NCBI GenBank assembly: GCA_036872755.1 | Contig: JAVHNS010000001.1 | Coordinates: 3,596,001-3,660,000 of the forward strand | Direction: 5' to 3' | DNA from: Orbilia blumenaviensis | Lineage: Eukaryota > Ascomycota > Orbiliomycetes > Orbiliales > Orbiliaceae | DNA: 64,000 nucleotides | In this document: one piece after another, positions 45,827 to 56,425 of the stretch | Layout: every line of letters begins with the position of its first letter | How positions within the stretch are numbered: position 1 is the first letter of the stretch | Translations under genes and position numbers: made by a program | The notes under the pieces: generated by a model | Database searches by the model: none | Seen by the model: the letters and a program-made list of their open reading frames with translations, nothing else | Told to the model about the DNA's origin: nothing

Positions 45827-47209
45827 ATGTCGTCCGCCCTTCGCTGTCACCAGCTACAGCGGCAGATCCTCTCTTGCGAGCGACGGCTCCTGCTTCACAC
45901 TTTCAGGCCCCACTGCCCTTACCGCCGACCTCCAATCACGCTCTCCCGCCTCCAATACCCCCGCCATGCTTCCCACCAATCCCAAGTCTCTTCTAAGAAG
46001 GTTCCGGTCCAAAAGAAACCGGCTGCGTCCAAATACCCACCTATAAAACCAGACCCTCACAAAATCTGGCTCCGTGAACAGGCCCACCTCGCAAACCCAC
46101 GGCCGACATTCGACCCCAAAGGCAAATATAAATTCAAACTATCTGGCGAAACGCTTTTCCAAAAGCAAAGACGGGTAGACCGGCAGGTTGCTGTCGCATT
46201 GTTTCTCTTTGTAGGCATCATTGTCGTTACGCAAATATGGCTACCTAGGAATCCGAAGTTACCTGGTGGGTATAAACTCAACAACGATGCCGGGATTTCA
46301 GACGAAGATAGGAAGAGGTTTGAGGAAGCGGCGAAGGGTGGGAATGTGGTTATCAGGGAGGCTACGAATGTAGGAGAGACTGTAGAGACCGTACCGAGCG
46401 GTTCAAAGTCTGTCAGTCCGCTGCCGAAGCAGATTTACTTGCCAACAAACCCATCTGGCGATGAACAGGTGCTGGAGGAGTATACACTTCTCGGTAATGG
46501 CGTCCGTTCGGTCTCCTTCCTCGGCATTCAAGTCTACGTCATGGCCTTCTATGTCGCCACTTCATCCCTTCCAACTCTTCAACAGCATCTTCTGCACACT
46601 CTCGACATCCCCCCAACAGCCACAACCGCCACCCTACCCGAACGAGAGGCCCTAAAAGCGAAACTTCTCTCCGAAAAAGGCAGTGTTGATTTTTTCTCTG
46701 CTCTTCTGGACACTCGAAACCAAGAAGGTGTGAGGACAGCGATCAGAATTGTACCGACAAGGAGTACAGACTACCCACATCTCCGTGACGGCTGGGTTCG
46801 TGGTATGCAAGGAAAGACCACACTTCACCCAGAGGTGTATGACGATGATGTATTCATCGACTCGCTGAGTAGGTTCAAAGCTATCTTTGGGGGTAGAAAG
46901 GCAGTACCCAAGGGTCGAGCATTAATCCTCTTGCGAGACGAGAATGGAGCTTTGTTTGCTTATGGGCCCGATGAAGCGGTTAAAGATAAGGAGTTGAAGT
47001 TATTAAGCCAAGGTGCGAAGAAGAAGGAAAGCATGCATGGATTGAAGATTTTGGGCGTTATGGATGACCCGAGAATCACAAGAGCGCTTTGGCTGTGTTA
47101 CTTTGCTGGGAAGAAAGTGGCCAGTGACGAGGCAAGGAATAGCGTTGTAAGTGGGTTGGTAGAGGTTGTTAGCCGGCCGGTGGGAAGTACCGAGGGAAAA
47201 GTGGTGTAA
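45827..47209 (+). CDS. AIM18: AIM18-like mitochondrial protein, chalcone isomerase-like fold
   Basis: This matches the fungal Altered Inheritance of Mitochondria 18 (Fmp22) family, inner-membrane-associated proteins with a chalcone isomerase-like domain that binds haem in recent work on yeast. The single exon gives 460 residues. The N-terminus is Arg-rich without acidic residues (MSSALRCHQLQRQILSCERR), a typical matrix-targeting presequence. One membrane segment (VALFLFVGIIVVTQIWL, about 122-138) follows. The CHI-like domain spans about 205-450: LLGNGVRSVSFLGIQVYVMAFYV, AIRIVPTRSTDYPHLRDGWVRGM, FKAIFGGRKAVPKGRALILL and ILGVMDDPRITRALWLCYFAGK. Plant catalytic residues are not expected, because these members are non-enzymatic. 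Confidence 0.92.
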   Translation: MSSALRCHQLQRQILSCERRLLLHTFRPHCPYRRPPITLSRLQYPRHASHQSQVSSKKVPVQKKPAASKYPPIKPDPHKIWLREQAHLANPRPTFDPKGKYKFKLSGETLFQKQRRVDRQVAVALFLFVGIIVVTQIWLPRNPKLPGGYKLNNDAGISDEDRKRFEEAAKGGNVVIREATNVGETVETVPSGSKSVSPLPKQIYLPTNPSGDEQVLEEYTLLGNGVRSVSFLGIQVYVMAFYVATSSLPTLQQHLLHTLDIPPTATTATLPEREALKAKLLSEKGSVDFFSALLDTRNQEGVRTAIRIVPTRSTDYPHLRDGWVRGMQGKTTLHPEVYDDDVFIDSLSRFKAIFGGRKAVPKGRALILLRDENGALFAYGPDEAVKDKELKLLSQGAKKKESMHGLKILGVMDDPRITRALWLCYFAGKKVASDEARNSVVSGLVEVVSRPVGSTEGKVV

Positions 47210-47725
47210 ATATGATAGTATGGGCTGGGAATATAGTATTTTGGGTGGAATATATTGATGCTACTCCGGCTTGGATCGCAGCTATATAGGGGCCAATAAA
47301 GAATAGGCCGACGGGATTTCTAGTGTACGTGATATTGTATATATTAAGGCCAAATATTTCGCCGCAGAAGACAGCGATTAATAATTAAGAGCCGCCACAA
47401 GGCAATTTCTCCAAATACATTATACTAACTTTTCTCGTGTCCAGGCGGTACTAACAAACAACTGCTATTTTCATATGAAAAATATCAAGATAAAGATAAA
47501 AATTCAATACAATGCTTTATTAGGGGGTCCAAACCCCCCTCGGATTTTATTATTACTATAATGTGACTCCTTCAAGGTAATTAAGTTAACGGCTTGCACA
47601 GTTGCGTCTACACGTTTCAGGTTCTTTTTTATTGGGACATGGGACACTTCCCCATTTCTGAAGCTTAAGTTAGCCCCACCCCCTCCAATCTGGCGTAATT
47701 GTTATTTCGGGCCCTGCCATCCGCA
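47210..47725. other. convergent spacer
   Basis: These 516 bp lie between the 3' ends of AIM18 and the acidic-repeat gene. The DNA is AT-rich with a short inverted repeat (GGGGGTCC/AAACCCCCC around 47523-47540), which could form a terminator-like hairpin. Nothing else is visible. Confidence 0.5.
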
Positions 47726-50010
47726 TCAGTTCAGGTCTAGTGGGGATACATCTCCATCTTGAATCCACCCTTCCATGGATGAATACCGCCCAAAAGGCAG
47801 TTGATATACAACTGCCAGTCCGATACTCTGTAGAAATTTGTGCCCATGTCTGTACGCCTCCCCAGTCTGGCATAATTCACACGACTGCAAGTGTTCCATC
47901 GCTTTTTTCTTTAAGTGGGGTGGAATGAACCTTTCGAAGTTGAGTACTTGGTTCCTGGGCACCTCCAAAGCCGTTAACATGGGAGTAATGGGTTGTTCAT
48001 TATCCAGTTGTGGTCTTATACTGCCCATCGCTGGTGTACGAGACTGGCCACGGGTTTCGATTCCGTCCCCAACCGAATTTGCAGGCATATTGTGTCTGTG
48101 TATTTGGGTGGGCGTTGAATCTGTTTGCATATTTTGTACTTGATTTTGAATTGATGGTGGGCTTGTGTGTAAGGTTTCCATTTGAGTCTGGGATGGCGAT
48201 TGGCTGGCTCTCATGGGTTGACCTGTATACATATTTTCCATTTGAGGTTTGTTTGGTGGGTTTATGGATAAGTCTTCGCGAATAGGCCTCATTGGAAGAA
48301 CCACCTGCGCATCTCGATGGACTCGAGGTTGAATTGGTTGGCCAGTATATATACCTGGGTCGTAAGGTGTTTGTGGTTGAACTGGTGAACTCTTGGGAGA
48401 ATCATCGGGAATCGTTGTATGGGTGTGCCGGTATATCTCGGGAGGAAGTGGTGCGTCGTATACCGGGCGGCCTTCGGGGTCTAGGGTCACTGGGGGGACG
48501 CTATTTTCAATAGCAATTATCCTAGTTAGGTCGGATTCTAGCTGTGTTCGCATTCCGCGCAGTCGGTCCAGTGTTTTAAGCTGGCGCATTTGTCTAGCCA
48601 TTCGTCTAGATGGTGGTAGATAATGAACGATCGTAAAACCACTGGGGTCTACTTCTAGAGGTGCATCATCCTGAGGCTTTTCATCCTTATGCATCCGATC
48701 TACAAATTGTGGTGGGGATTGGCTCACAGGAGGTCTGAAATCGAAGGGAGGGAGTGCTGGAGGTGTGCTTTCCGATTGTCGTAGATCCGGGAATGGTCTT
48801 AGTTCTAGATTTGGCGAGTCTTGATACCGTTGTAAGGGTATACCCGGTGGAGCAACGTTAACTAGCTGATTCTGTGCCATTGGCATCATTTCTTGTGCTG
48901 TAGGTTCTGGTAAAGAGTGTTGAAGATGTGACCATTCAATTGGGTTTGAAGGTCCAGTCTGCATTGTCGGTCCCATAAACAGCGGTGTTTCATAGTAGAT
49001 TTGTGGGTCAAACGATGTCTCAGAGCACCGCGGATTTGCTTCTTGACCTTGGTGGGGGTCGTCATGTCCATGGATATACTCCAAGGGAGGGAATTCAACA
49101 GACTCAAAGTCTAGGTCTGTATTTTCAGAACCATGCATTGGGATATTTTCTCCTGTGTTGTCTGGTACCACGAGACCAGTTGAGGCCATTGGTATGAAAT
49201 CATCTGGTAGGCCTGGCTCCTCAGCCATACCACCTATCGTATCAACTATCAGGGGCCTACATTTTTTATTGGGTTCCGGTAGAGAAGACTGAGCTTGTCC
49301 GACTACATAGGGAGGTGTTTCGCCCTGGTCTAAATGGCCATGAGGCCCCAGTCCAGTCAGCTTCGGTGAACTCATAGATAGAATTGCCATAAGTTTATTT
49401 TACGAATCGGTTTGATATGATGAAACATACCCGAATCTTCGACTTGGTTGACTTGGGGTTTGTGTGTTACATCTTCGCTGGGGAGTCTGAGTTCATCTTC
49501 CACGGAATATTTGGGACTTGCTGCGGCAATGGGCCCACTAAACTCCTCTTCAGTAGTCTCGAGCGGCTCCCCTACCAGGGCCCAGAAATCATCGTCAGCG
49601 AGTGTTGATAAGAAGCCATACGGTGTGTCGAAGACGCCGTCGCCACTGATCTGGTGGGTTTTTGGGGCTGAGGTTAGTTGAAGTCCTGACTTCAGTTCAA
49701 GCTCAAGCTCTGGCTCAAGTTCGAACTCCAGCTCCGGCCCAAGTTCCGGCTCAGAATCTGGTTCCAGCTCAAATCCCAGCTCGTGCTCCTGGAGACTGCA
49801 GACTTGTGGGATTAGTCGTAGACGTTCAGGTAGCGGGTTGAAGTATGTGTCCGTTGGCAGGGACCCTCGAGCTCTCTTTTTCGGTCGTCCGCTTTGTGAA
49901 CCGTCATCTCCGGAGCTGTCAACGACTCCAATGGTGAATTCCTCAAAGAGATCCCTTTCGCTGGTGCCACTGGTGCCCTCTCCCTGTTTGGAGGAGGAGG
50001 AGGAGGCCAT
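47726..50010 (-). CDS. hypothetical two-exon protein with Glu-Leu repeats, 727 aa
   Basis: I do not recognise the family. I join exon 49431-50010 to exon 47726-49329: the donor GTATGT and the acceptor CATTTAG keep phase 1, and a CTGAC branch site lies about 27 nt before the acceptor. Without splicing one sees two frames overlapping by 19 bp, which is the sign of the intron. The start MASSSSSKQ at 50010 is the first ATG; the frame extends upstream only to a GTG. Exon 1 encodes an Arg/Lys patch (GRPKKRARG) suggesting nuclear entry and an acidic periodic tract (ELEPDSEPELGPELEFELEP). Exon 2 is Pro/Gln-rich and disordered, with a helical segment (MARQMRQLKTLDRLRGMRTQ). Near the end, HLQSCELC (HX3CX2C), then HGH could bind zinc. 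Confidence 0.75.
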
Positions 50011-52006
50011 AGCTGAATTAGTTTGGGGTGGCTTGTGCGAACTGACCCTTAGGCGAGAGTAGATAAAAAGCTGAGGCACTGGGAGTTCGTCAAGGCACCC
50101 TGCCCGTTATCAATATATATATATACTTATCTATATATGTGAGTGTCTCAGATACTCAACAGGATGCCAGAAATGCTATGGCAGAAATAGGAGGAAGACT
50201 CACTACCCTGATGCCACTTCTCCTAGTATTCTAAAAGTTGTAACTAAAGCTGTATTTATGAAATACATATGGTAAATGTGATCAACGGGATATGCAAGTA
50301 CTTAAAACTAAGTTATATGTTTCCAATGAAAAAGGCATCTTAGAAGCATGAAAATAGGTCTCAAAGCTGAGGATTTCCAATCTAGTATCTATTTTATTTC
50401 CCAGAAACTAGTGGCCATGCGGGAATGCTTTGCGCCGAGGCTTAGCCCTCTTGCATGCTGTGTAATGACAGAGTGTGCATTTGTGCATTTGTGCATTTTG
50501 TATTGGAGCCGGAGTGTGATACTATCTATTCTGGAAATACACACTTGAGAGAAATTTCCATTTTGGGAGAATTTGCCTGATCAGGACAAAGTGGCAACGG
50601 AACTTTTAGTAACACCAGAGTCTCATAGCCCAGGCGTGTAAACCACAGTGATAGCAGCCTTTTTTACGAGCTATTATCTTTGGTTGTATAAAAGATAACT
50701 ATTGAACTAATTCCATAAATGAGCCTAAATAACAGGACAGATGGGTTTGCATTTGGATGTTTGATCAAGTAAACACCTATATATAATATATATACCGTAC
50801 GAGGTTTTGGCTAGTTTCTCAAAACGGTCTATAGAAAAAGGGAACCTAAAACAATGTAAATAATAATTTAAAAGAAAATAAGACGACTTACTTTCTTTTT
50901 TAAAATCTTTTAATATGCCGAAGCAGTCCTAGAAAAGTACCCAAAACCCATACTACGAGACTACCAAAACCCCTACAGTAAATAGGTAAAGAGCTATTGT
51001 GTTGATTTAGTTGCATATTGTTTTTCCGTTTTAGGCCACAGTCTCGTTTAGGTCAGCCAAGGTTGTTGGCCTGCTTTTTGTGCAACTTACACTCACACAT
51101 TCACAGAGCAGCTAGCAGGGCATTGGGGGAATCCATACGTGAATTACCGGTCTAATATACGTATACTATGATGCTAGTTAGTCTCAGTGGATTTTCTCGT
51201 GTTGAAATGCTTGGACTGGAGTCGGAAGCTACCACATAGTTTTGTTTTAGTTCCAAGCGTCGTATACTACGAGACTAACTCCAAGGTGGACTTCGTTGAG
51301 GCTGGTTTACGAGACCAAGGTGGACCTTAAAAGCCATTTATAATTAAGATATGTCCCGTTGAAAGGTGCTGAGGACATCTTTGGGCCTAATATCTAGCTA
51401 TTAAGGCCACAGTCTACATATATATACGTATTCTGTAATGGTTCCAAAAAAAGGAAGGAAAGAAACAAAGGTCTGCATGGTAACATAATATATGCAGGCT
51501 TAGGATATTCAGCGTTTGCGCCTGTTGGCCGGTGTGCATTCAGCGACGCCACTAGAAGATCGTCTTGAACCCATGTGCATATGCCTACGATATACGCTAA
51601 ACCTACAGTGCCTAGTCTCATCACAACTAGAACGAACACAAAATAAAAGGTACAGTTTGTGTTGACACTGCTTGTTATGCTCCATTTTGTAAAACCTCCA
51701 TTTGACAATCCTTTAGGTTTTATAAATTTACCTTCTTTCGTAACATTGTAGATTAGTCGGTGATCATTACTGATGAAATATGATCGAGGCAGGGTTAATA
51801 TTCGAAAAATCGAAAATTACGGGTTTCTATAGTAGCCTTTGGTAACTAGCTTTAAGACCGGGTGAGTTGAAACACTCCGTAAATATTGTATCATAATATT
51901 TTTAAGGACAGTTAGGAAGTATAATCCCCCATCTCCCCCCCTCTTGCTTTTGATGAGATCTCAAGATGAAGCTGCTCAGCCGGCATATCCTTACTATATA
52001 GGGTAT
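50011..52006. other. AT-rich intergenic region, no gene seen
   Basis: This 2-kb AT-rich spacer lies upstream of the acidic-repeat gene. Imperfect repeats of a CAAGGTGGAC motif occur near 51281-51330. The frame at 51394-51708 has no support. Nothing else can be called. Confidence 0.5.
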
Positions 52007-52627
52007 CTAGGGCGGAAAGTACGGGAGCGGAGACGCTTGACGCGCATAAGAATTTGAAACTGAACCTTTGTGATGCGTCCGCCTGGGGCGCCGTGGAGAC
52101 GCTTCAAAATGCTTCGACCCTCGGTACAATCCGCTAGTTCTTTCATACTCGTTTTCTAAAATCCTGGTATCCGACCCGACCTCTGGGTAGGACTCTTCTA
52201 CTGAAGGGCAATACAATGTCTCGTGCAGTTCACTTTCGCATATCTCACAATTTAGCAAAGGTGCCGGTGCTGGGTTGGATTGGCGTCGTTCCATATATCT
52301 AAAGAGTGGTTGTGTCCCTTCGTGACCGTCACTCGAAGTTTGATATTCATCATCTGCTAAATGGCTTAAATGCTCCCGCGTGGATACATCACCGTCGCAT
52401 TCAGACCCTAGGGGTGTTAGATCTGTATTATTGGAACAGGGTGGTTCTCGACGTAGCGGCCGCCGCTCCGGTGGTGATGAGGAATCTTCCCTTCTTCGTT
52501 TACTACCCGATGTTAGATCGCCTTCTTAGTTTACTCAATCGCCGTCTACGAAGGCAATATTGGAGACAACTTCGGTTAAAAAGTAAAATAAGTAAGGGGA
52601 GACTTACGAGCCCACCCGATTAGTCAT
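52007..52627 (-). CDS. diverged single zinc-knuckle protein of the local cluster, 171 aa
   Basis: I reconstruct a 20-nt first exon (52608-52627, MTNRVGS) with a perfect GTAAGT donor, spliced to 52007-52502 (acceptor GGGTAG, CTAAC branch 10-15 nt before it). The join uses phase 2. The product opens its second exon with SKRRRED, a likely nuclear signal. It has a charged disordered middle and then CEICESELHETLYC, which fits the CX2CX4HX4C zinc-knuckle spacing exactly. No second knuckle is present. The C-terminus is basic, then ends PLPYFPP. The sequence otherwise has little similarity to the two neighbours, but strand, exon 1 size, splice phase and knuckle match. A one-exon model from the ATG at 52294 would lose half of the protein. 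Function unknown; nucleic-acid binding is inferred. Confidence 0.62.
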
Positions 52628-53573
52628 TGTTGTGAAGTTTTCCATACCATATCTGTACTAATATGCAAAATCCGATATTTAAAATAACAGGAACTTTTAG
52701 AGACGGGTTATCAAATTTATTTCTGGGCGGGTACCCTTTCCCTTTGACTGTGGCCATGTCCCCGAAACGCGGTTTAAAGGCGTTAGGGTGGTATAGTGAG
52801 AGGGTGAGTTGACTAACCGACATCGCGATATATATGCTTGCTATCACTTGGTGTCGACGCCAAATGTTGCCCCTCATGTACTTTTAAACCCCCGAAAAAT
52901 GAAGTGATCCTAGGGGCCCAATCGACCAGCACTCTTGAACCTCCTACCTATATACATGCGTATATATACCCGATTGCGTGTTTTAATGTGGTTTAATTTT
53001 CCACCTAGAGTTTATACCTACTTAGGTATCTCGGGCCAGAAATTTGTAGCTTTAGACTGTACCGGGTTTCGCCGAGCTTTGGAGGTGACTTAGAGGCTCC
53101 TAGGCTGACTTGGAAAAATACAATTCTTGATATATCGTTCACGAAGTAGACCTAGATCACACAAATCTTTTACGAAGTTTATTGTCCCCCCCTCCCTGCG
53201 TAGCTACGTAGCCACGGTACACTAGGGTCCAGTTTAACTCACCAGTCTAGTTTTAAATACTAATAGTTTTTATATTAAAACAGCCCTACCTCGCAAGGAC
53301 TGTTGATTAGAGCTGTAATACCATCTTGATATTTTCTTCATTCTCGGGAATCTCTAGTACAGTGATTATGTACCGAAAATACAGTATTTATGAATTAAAA
53401 TTTACTACCACGGGCATTAGTACGTATCCGACCACTAGGCAGCAGCCAGAAAAATATCATATTTCGAGAAAGGAAATCATCTGAGTTGACAGACCTTCAA
53501 GGGCAAATTTAAAACAATTGCAATTAAGTCGGCATGCCTCTATCTAAGGGAATTGAATATCTAATCTACACTT
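52628..53573. other. spacer between cluster genes
   Basis: AT-rich non-coding DNA of 946 bp. A frame at 52620-52877 overlaps the start of the neighbouring gene and lacks support. No other feature is visible. Confidence 0.5.
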
Positions 53574-54570
53574 TCACAAATTTATCATAAAATTTACCCT
53601 GCGAGATCCCGAACCAGGCGCTGTCTTTTTCTTAGTTACTCCGGCTCCACCACGGGACCCCTGTGCACTTAAAGATGCATGGGTCGTTTTTCGGGCTGTT
53701 TGGGGTTTCTTCCCTTTATTCTTGTTGTCTTCCCCCCTCTCCATACGACACACGGTTTCTACGGTTCGTACATAGCCTCCTCTGTCGCTAGAACCTCCAC
53801 GATGTGCCCTTACTTTCCCTGGATTAGACCGTGCAGTTTGTTTCTTAGGTCCAGTGGCAGAAGTCGCAGCAGTTACTGCCATCGTTTGCATTAAAGTTTG
53901 CATCGCTGTCGTCACTACACTATGCTTCTGATGATCAGATGCGCTAATAAGTCTTGGGCAAGCTCGCCTGTCGTGGCCAATTTCCCTGCACGCCCCACAT
54001 GCCCTTTCTTCTGCCCTTTTAGAAGGCCGGGACATCTTTGGTGGTGGGGGCGGGCGTGGGGATGGCGCTGGCCTCTGCTTAGGTCTTCTGCTATTCCCCG
54101 TGGGATCTTTGTTCAGAGCGCAAGTTCGAGAATCATGCCCTGGGTTTCCACATGTCCTACATTTTTTTAGGACAATTTTCATGGTGCCTACTACCTTTCT
54201 GGTCTTTGAATCTGAACTGCTCTTTGGAGGTTCTACATCCTTGTAGCCGTATCCCGATTCGTAGGACTCGTAGGTGTCAGAACCAAGGTCACTAGAGTCG
54301 TATTTATCAGAATCGTAGGCGTCAGAGTCAAAGTCATCAGAGTCGTAGCCATCTAAATCGCAACCGTCTGAATCGTCGCCGCTGGAATCGTAGCCATTGG
54401 AGCTATAGTCCGGATTTCCTTCTTGGCCGTATTCACAATCGACTTCTTCATACGGTGGGGGAGGCTCTTCATAGCTATGCATCGCAAGCTTCATTAGTTT
54501 GCCACATAATAAGTTACTGCCCGTGAAAGTGAGCTAAATCTTACTTCTCATACTCATAGTATCTTGACAT
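53574..54570 (-). CDS. tandem CCHC zinc-knuckle protein, acidic copy, 308 aa
   Basis: Exon 1 is 54545-54570 (MSRYYEYE, GTAAGA donor) and exon 2 is 53574-54474, after an ACTAATG branch site and a CATAG acceptor. The start at MKLAMH in exon 2 is therefore not the true one. The protein opens with NYEEPPPPYEEVD, followed by a repetitive Asp/Ser/Gly/Tyr tract (GYDSSGDDSDGCDLDGYDSD). Two zinc knuckles follow: CRTCGNPGHDSRTC and CGACREIGHDRRAC, each CX2CX4HX4C, separated by a Pro-rich basic linker. The tail is basic and ends VNFMINL. It is clearly paralogous to the gene at 55624-56425. CCHC knuckles usually bind single-stranded RNA or DNA; the acidic tract is unusual beside them. There is no protease or polymerase domain, so it is not simply a Gag relic. 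Confidence 0.85.
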
Positions 54571-55623
54571 TTTGAGAATCACCGAATAGTAATGGGGCGT
54601 TTGATTGCGTAAGATATTTAAGATAGAGTGCTCTCGTTTCTTTGATAGCTGGATCTATCGCAGGGTGATTAGCAGAGTAGAAAGATTTATGGATATGAGC
54701 TTTTCGGGGTCGAGTTGAAGTATGGTACATGGTACGGGACCATCTAGATTTAAGCTTTATCTAGTTTGAGTTTAGGTTCTATCAAAATTAACGAGAGCTG
54801 GAAATTAAAACTTGCGCAGTGTTAAACTTCGCAGACGATCGCTAAAAATGTCTAAGCTTTCCTGTTTTCAATGTATACTAGCGTACTAGAAACCCAAGAA
54901 TTCTGACTGTACTATTTTTTAGAGTTCCGGGCATCTTCGATGCTCGGTGCCTTGATATTTACTTGATACATTTTGCTAAGGTGTCGATGTTTCCAACCCC
55001 TCGATTGTTATTCTATTTTATCCACCTCTTTTGTCCAGATAGGTAGCTAGTGGCATTATACTTCGCGCATCACGATTACTTGAACGTAACAACGTGGTAA
55101 TCCTCCAAATATACATCCCGATTCTGAGTTCTTTGTATCCGGTTTGGATATTCAAGAGTCGTGAAATCGGGATCTATGCGTCAGAATCTCAAGGGGAACA
55201 AGGTTACTGGAGACATGTCGACAGTGTTGCCCCCCGGGGGCCGTACTACATGCAGCCGGTTAACTAACAATGATATGTTTACCGGTAAGGAGAAATAAAA
55301 AACATTACATTTACACTAAAATTTATCATATGGACACTGCAATACGAGTCTTAAATCCATGCGCCTGTATCCGAGGCTGTTACGATCCAGCAACAATAGC
55401 CTACAGCACACCTGTGGATAATTAACGTCCGGGGCCAATGCTACCCCAGGAGATAATTCTGCTACCTATAATAGGGGAAATGGTGCATTTTGGGCGGGCT
55501 CTTGTGTGTCTCAAAGTGGTTTGAAGGCCCTTTGAATATGTCTTTACCGCTGTGAAGCCTAACTTAAGACTAACTTGCGTTTGATAGACGGCCCAGAAAA
55601 CGCACCGTTCTCCCGTACGGTAT
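54571..55623. other. spacer between the two zinc-knuckle paralogs
   Basis: About 1 kb of mixed AT-rich sequence holding the promoter of the acidic copy and the 3' flank of the basic copy. No inserted element or coding frame is apparent. Confidence 0.5.
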
Positions 55624-56425
55624 TTAGCCCAAGTTTATAGTAAAGTTTATACTGTTATTTTTGACGGCGGCGAGCGGTGCCTTCTTCTTTGTTGTGGCCG
55701 ATCCTTTTGGTTTCTTTGCGATTCCAGCACTAAGAGGGTTTGTGGCCTTCGATCTCTTGGTCGTTTTAGACTGCTTTTCCGCCGCCTGTCCTCGGCTGCT
55801 TTTGGCTGTCTGCTTTTTAGGCACGCCGGCCCCTGTAGAAGCCTCCTTCTTCGCCTTCGATTTTGCTTTGGCCGGGGCAGGGCTAGTGGTCATATTATCC
55901 ATGAGTCTCTGAACAACAGCCACCACTTCCTGTTTCTGCCGCTCTGGTACCCCCAGAAGCTTCGGGCAAACCCTTCTGTCATGTCCAATTTCTCGACAGG
56001 CGCCACATGCTTTCTCTTCTGCAGGCTTTGAAGGTTTTGGTACCTTTTGTTGCACTGGTGGAGGCGGAGGTGGGAGCGGTGCTGGCTTTGCTGGCTTTTC
56101 CTTTGGTTTCCTATCCTTACCAGTAAATCCTTTATTTATGGCGCAGTTTCTTGAATCGTGGCCGGCATTTCCGCATGTCCTGCATTTTTTAACAATGGGT
56201 TTACTCGTAGCTGGTGCTTTCCTAGGTTTCGATTGGAGAGGTCTCGGGTCGTTCTCATAGTTATTTTCAGGGGCATCCATCATGTCTTCGTCCGAGTCTT
56301 GATACCATCCGCGGTATGGCGGAGGCGAACCCCTATCAGAACTGCTACTCTATTAGATCTATAGAACGTATATCGGTGTCTAGCCCCTCACCCCTAACTT
56401 ACTATTCCCCAGAGTAATCCGACAT
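55624..56425 (-). CDS. tandem CCHC zinc-knuckle protein, basic copy, about 247 aa
   Basis: Exon 1 is 56403-56425 (MSDYSGEY, perfect GTAAGT donor). Exon 2 ends at 55624 and begins at 56347, 56344 or 56341; all three nearby AG acceptors keep phase 2 and complete the Tyr codon, differing by one or two Ser. The protein begins MSDYSGEY, then SDRGSPPPYRGWYQDSDED. The knuckles CRTCGNAGHDSRNC and CGACREIGHDRRVC are nearly identical to those of the neighbour, with a Pro-rich linker between them. The tail is Lys/Ala-rich (histone H1-like: KAKSKAKKEAS, KKPKGSATTKKKAP) and ends INFTINLG. Compared with the 53574-54570 copy it lacks the long Asp/Ser tract. Recent tandem duplication followed by tail divergence is the simplest reading. 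Confidence 0.85.

Noticed and set aside
47523..47540. GGGGGTCC/CCCCCC inverted repeat as a terminator
   Set aside because: A bacterial-type terminator is not meaningful in this nuclear fungal context; only noted as a hairpin.
50008..50079. Extended start (PQLFIYSRLR...) for the acidic-repeat gene
   Set aside because: The frame opens with GTG, not ATG; the first ATG is at 50010.
52620..52877. 85-codon minus-strand frame with a hydrophobic C-terminal segment
   Set aside because: It covers the leader and start codon of the micro-exon zinc-knuckle gene, which has better splice and domain evidence.
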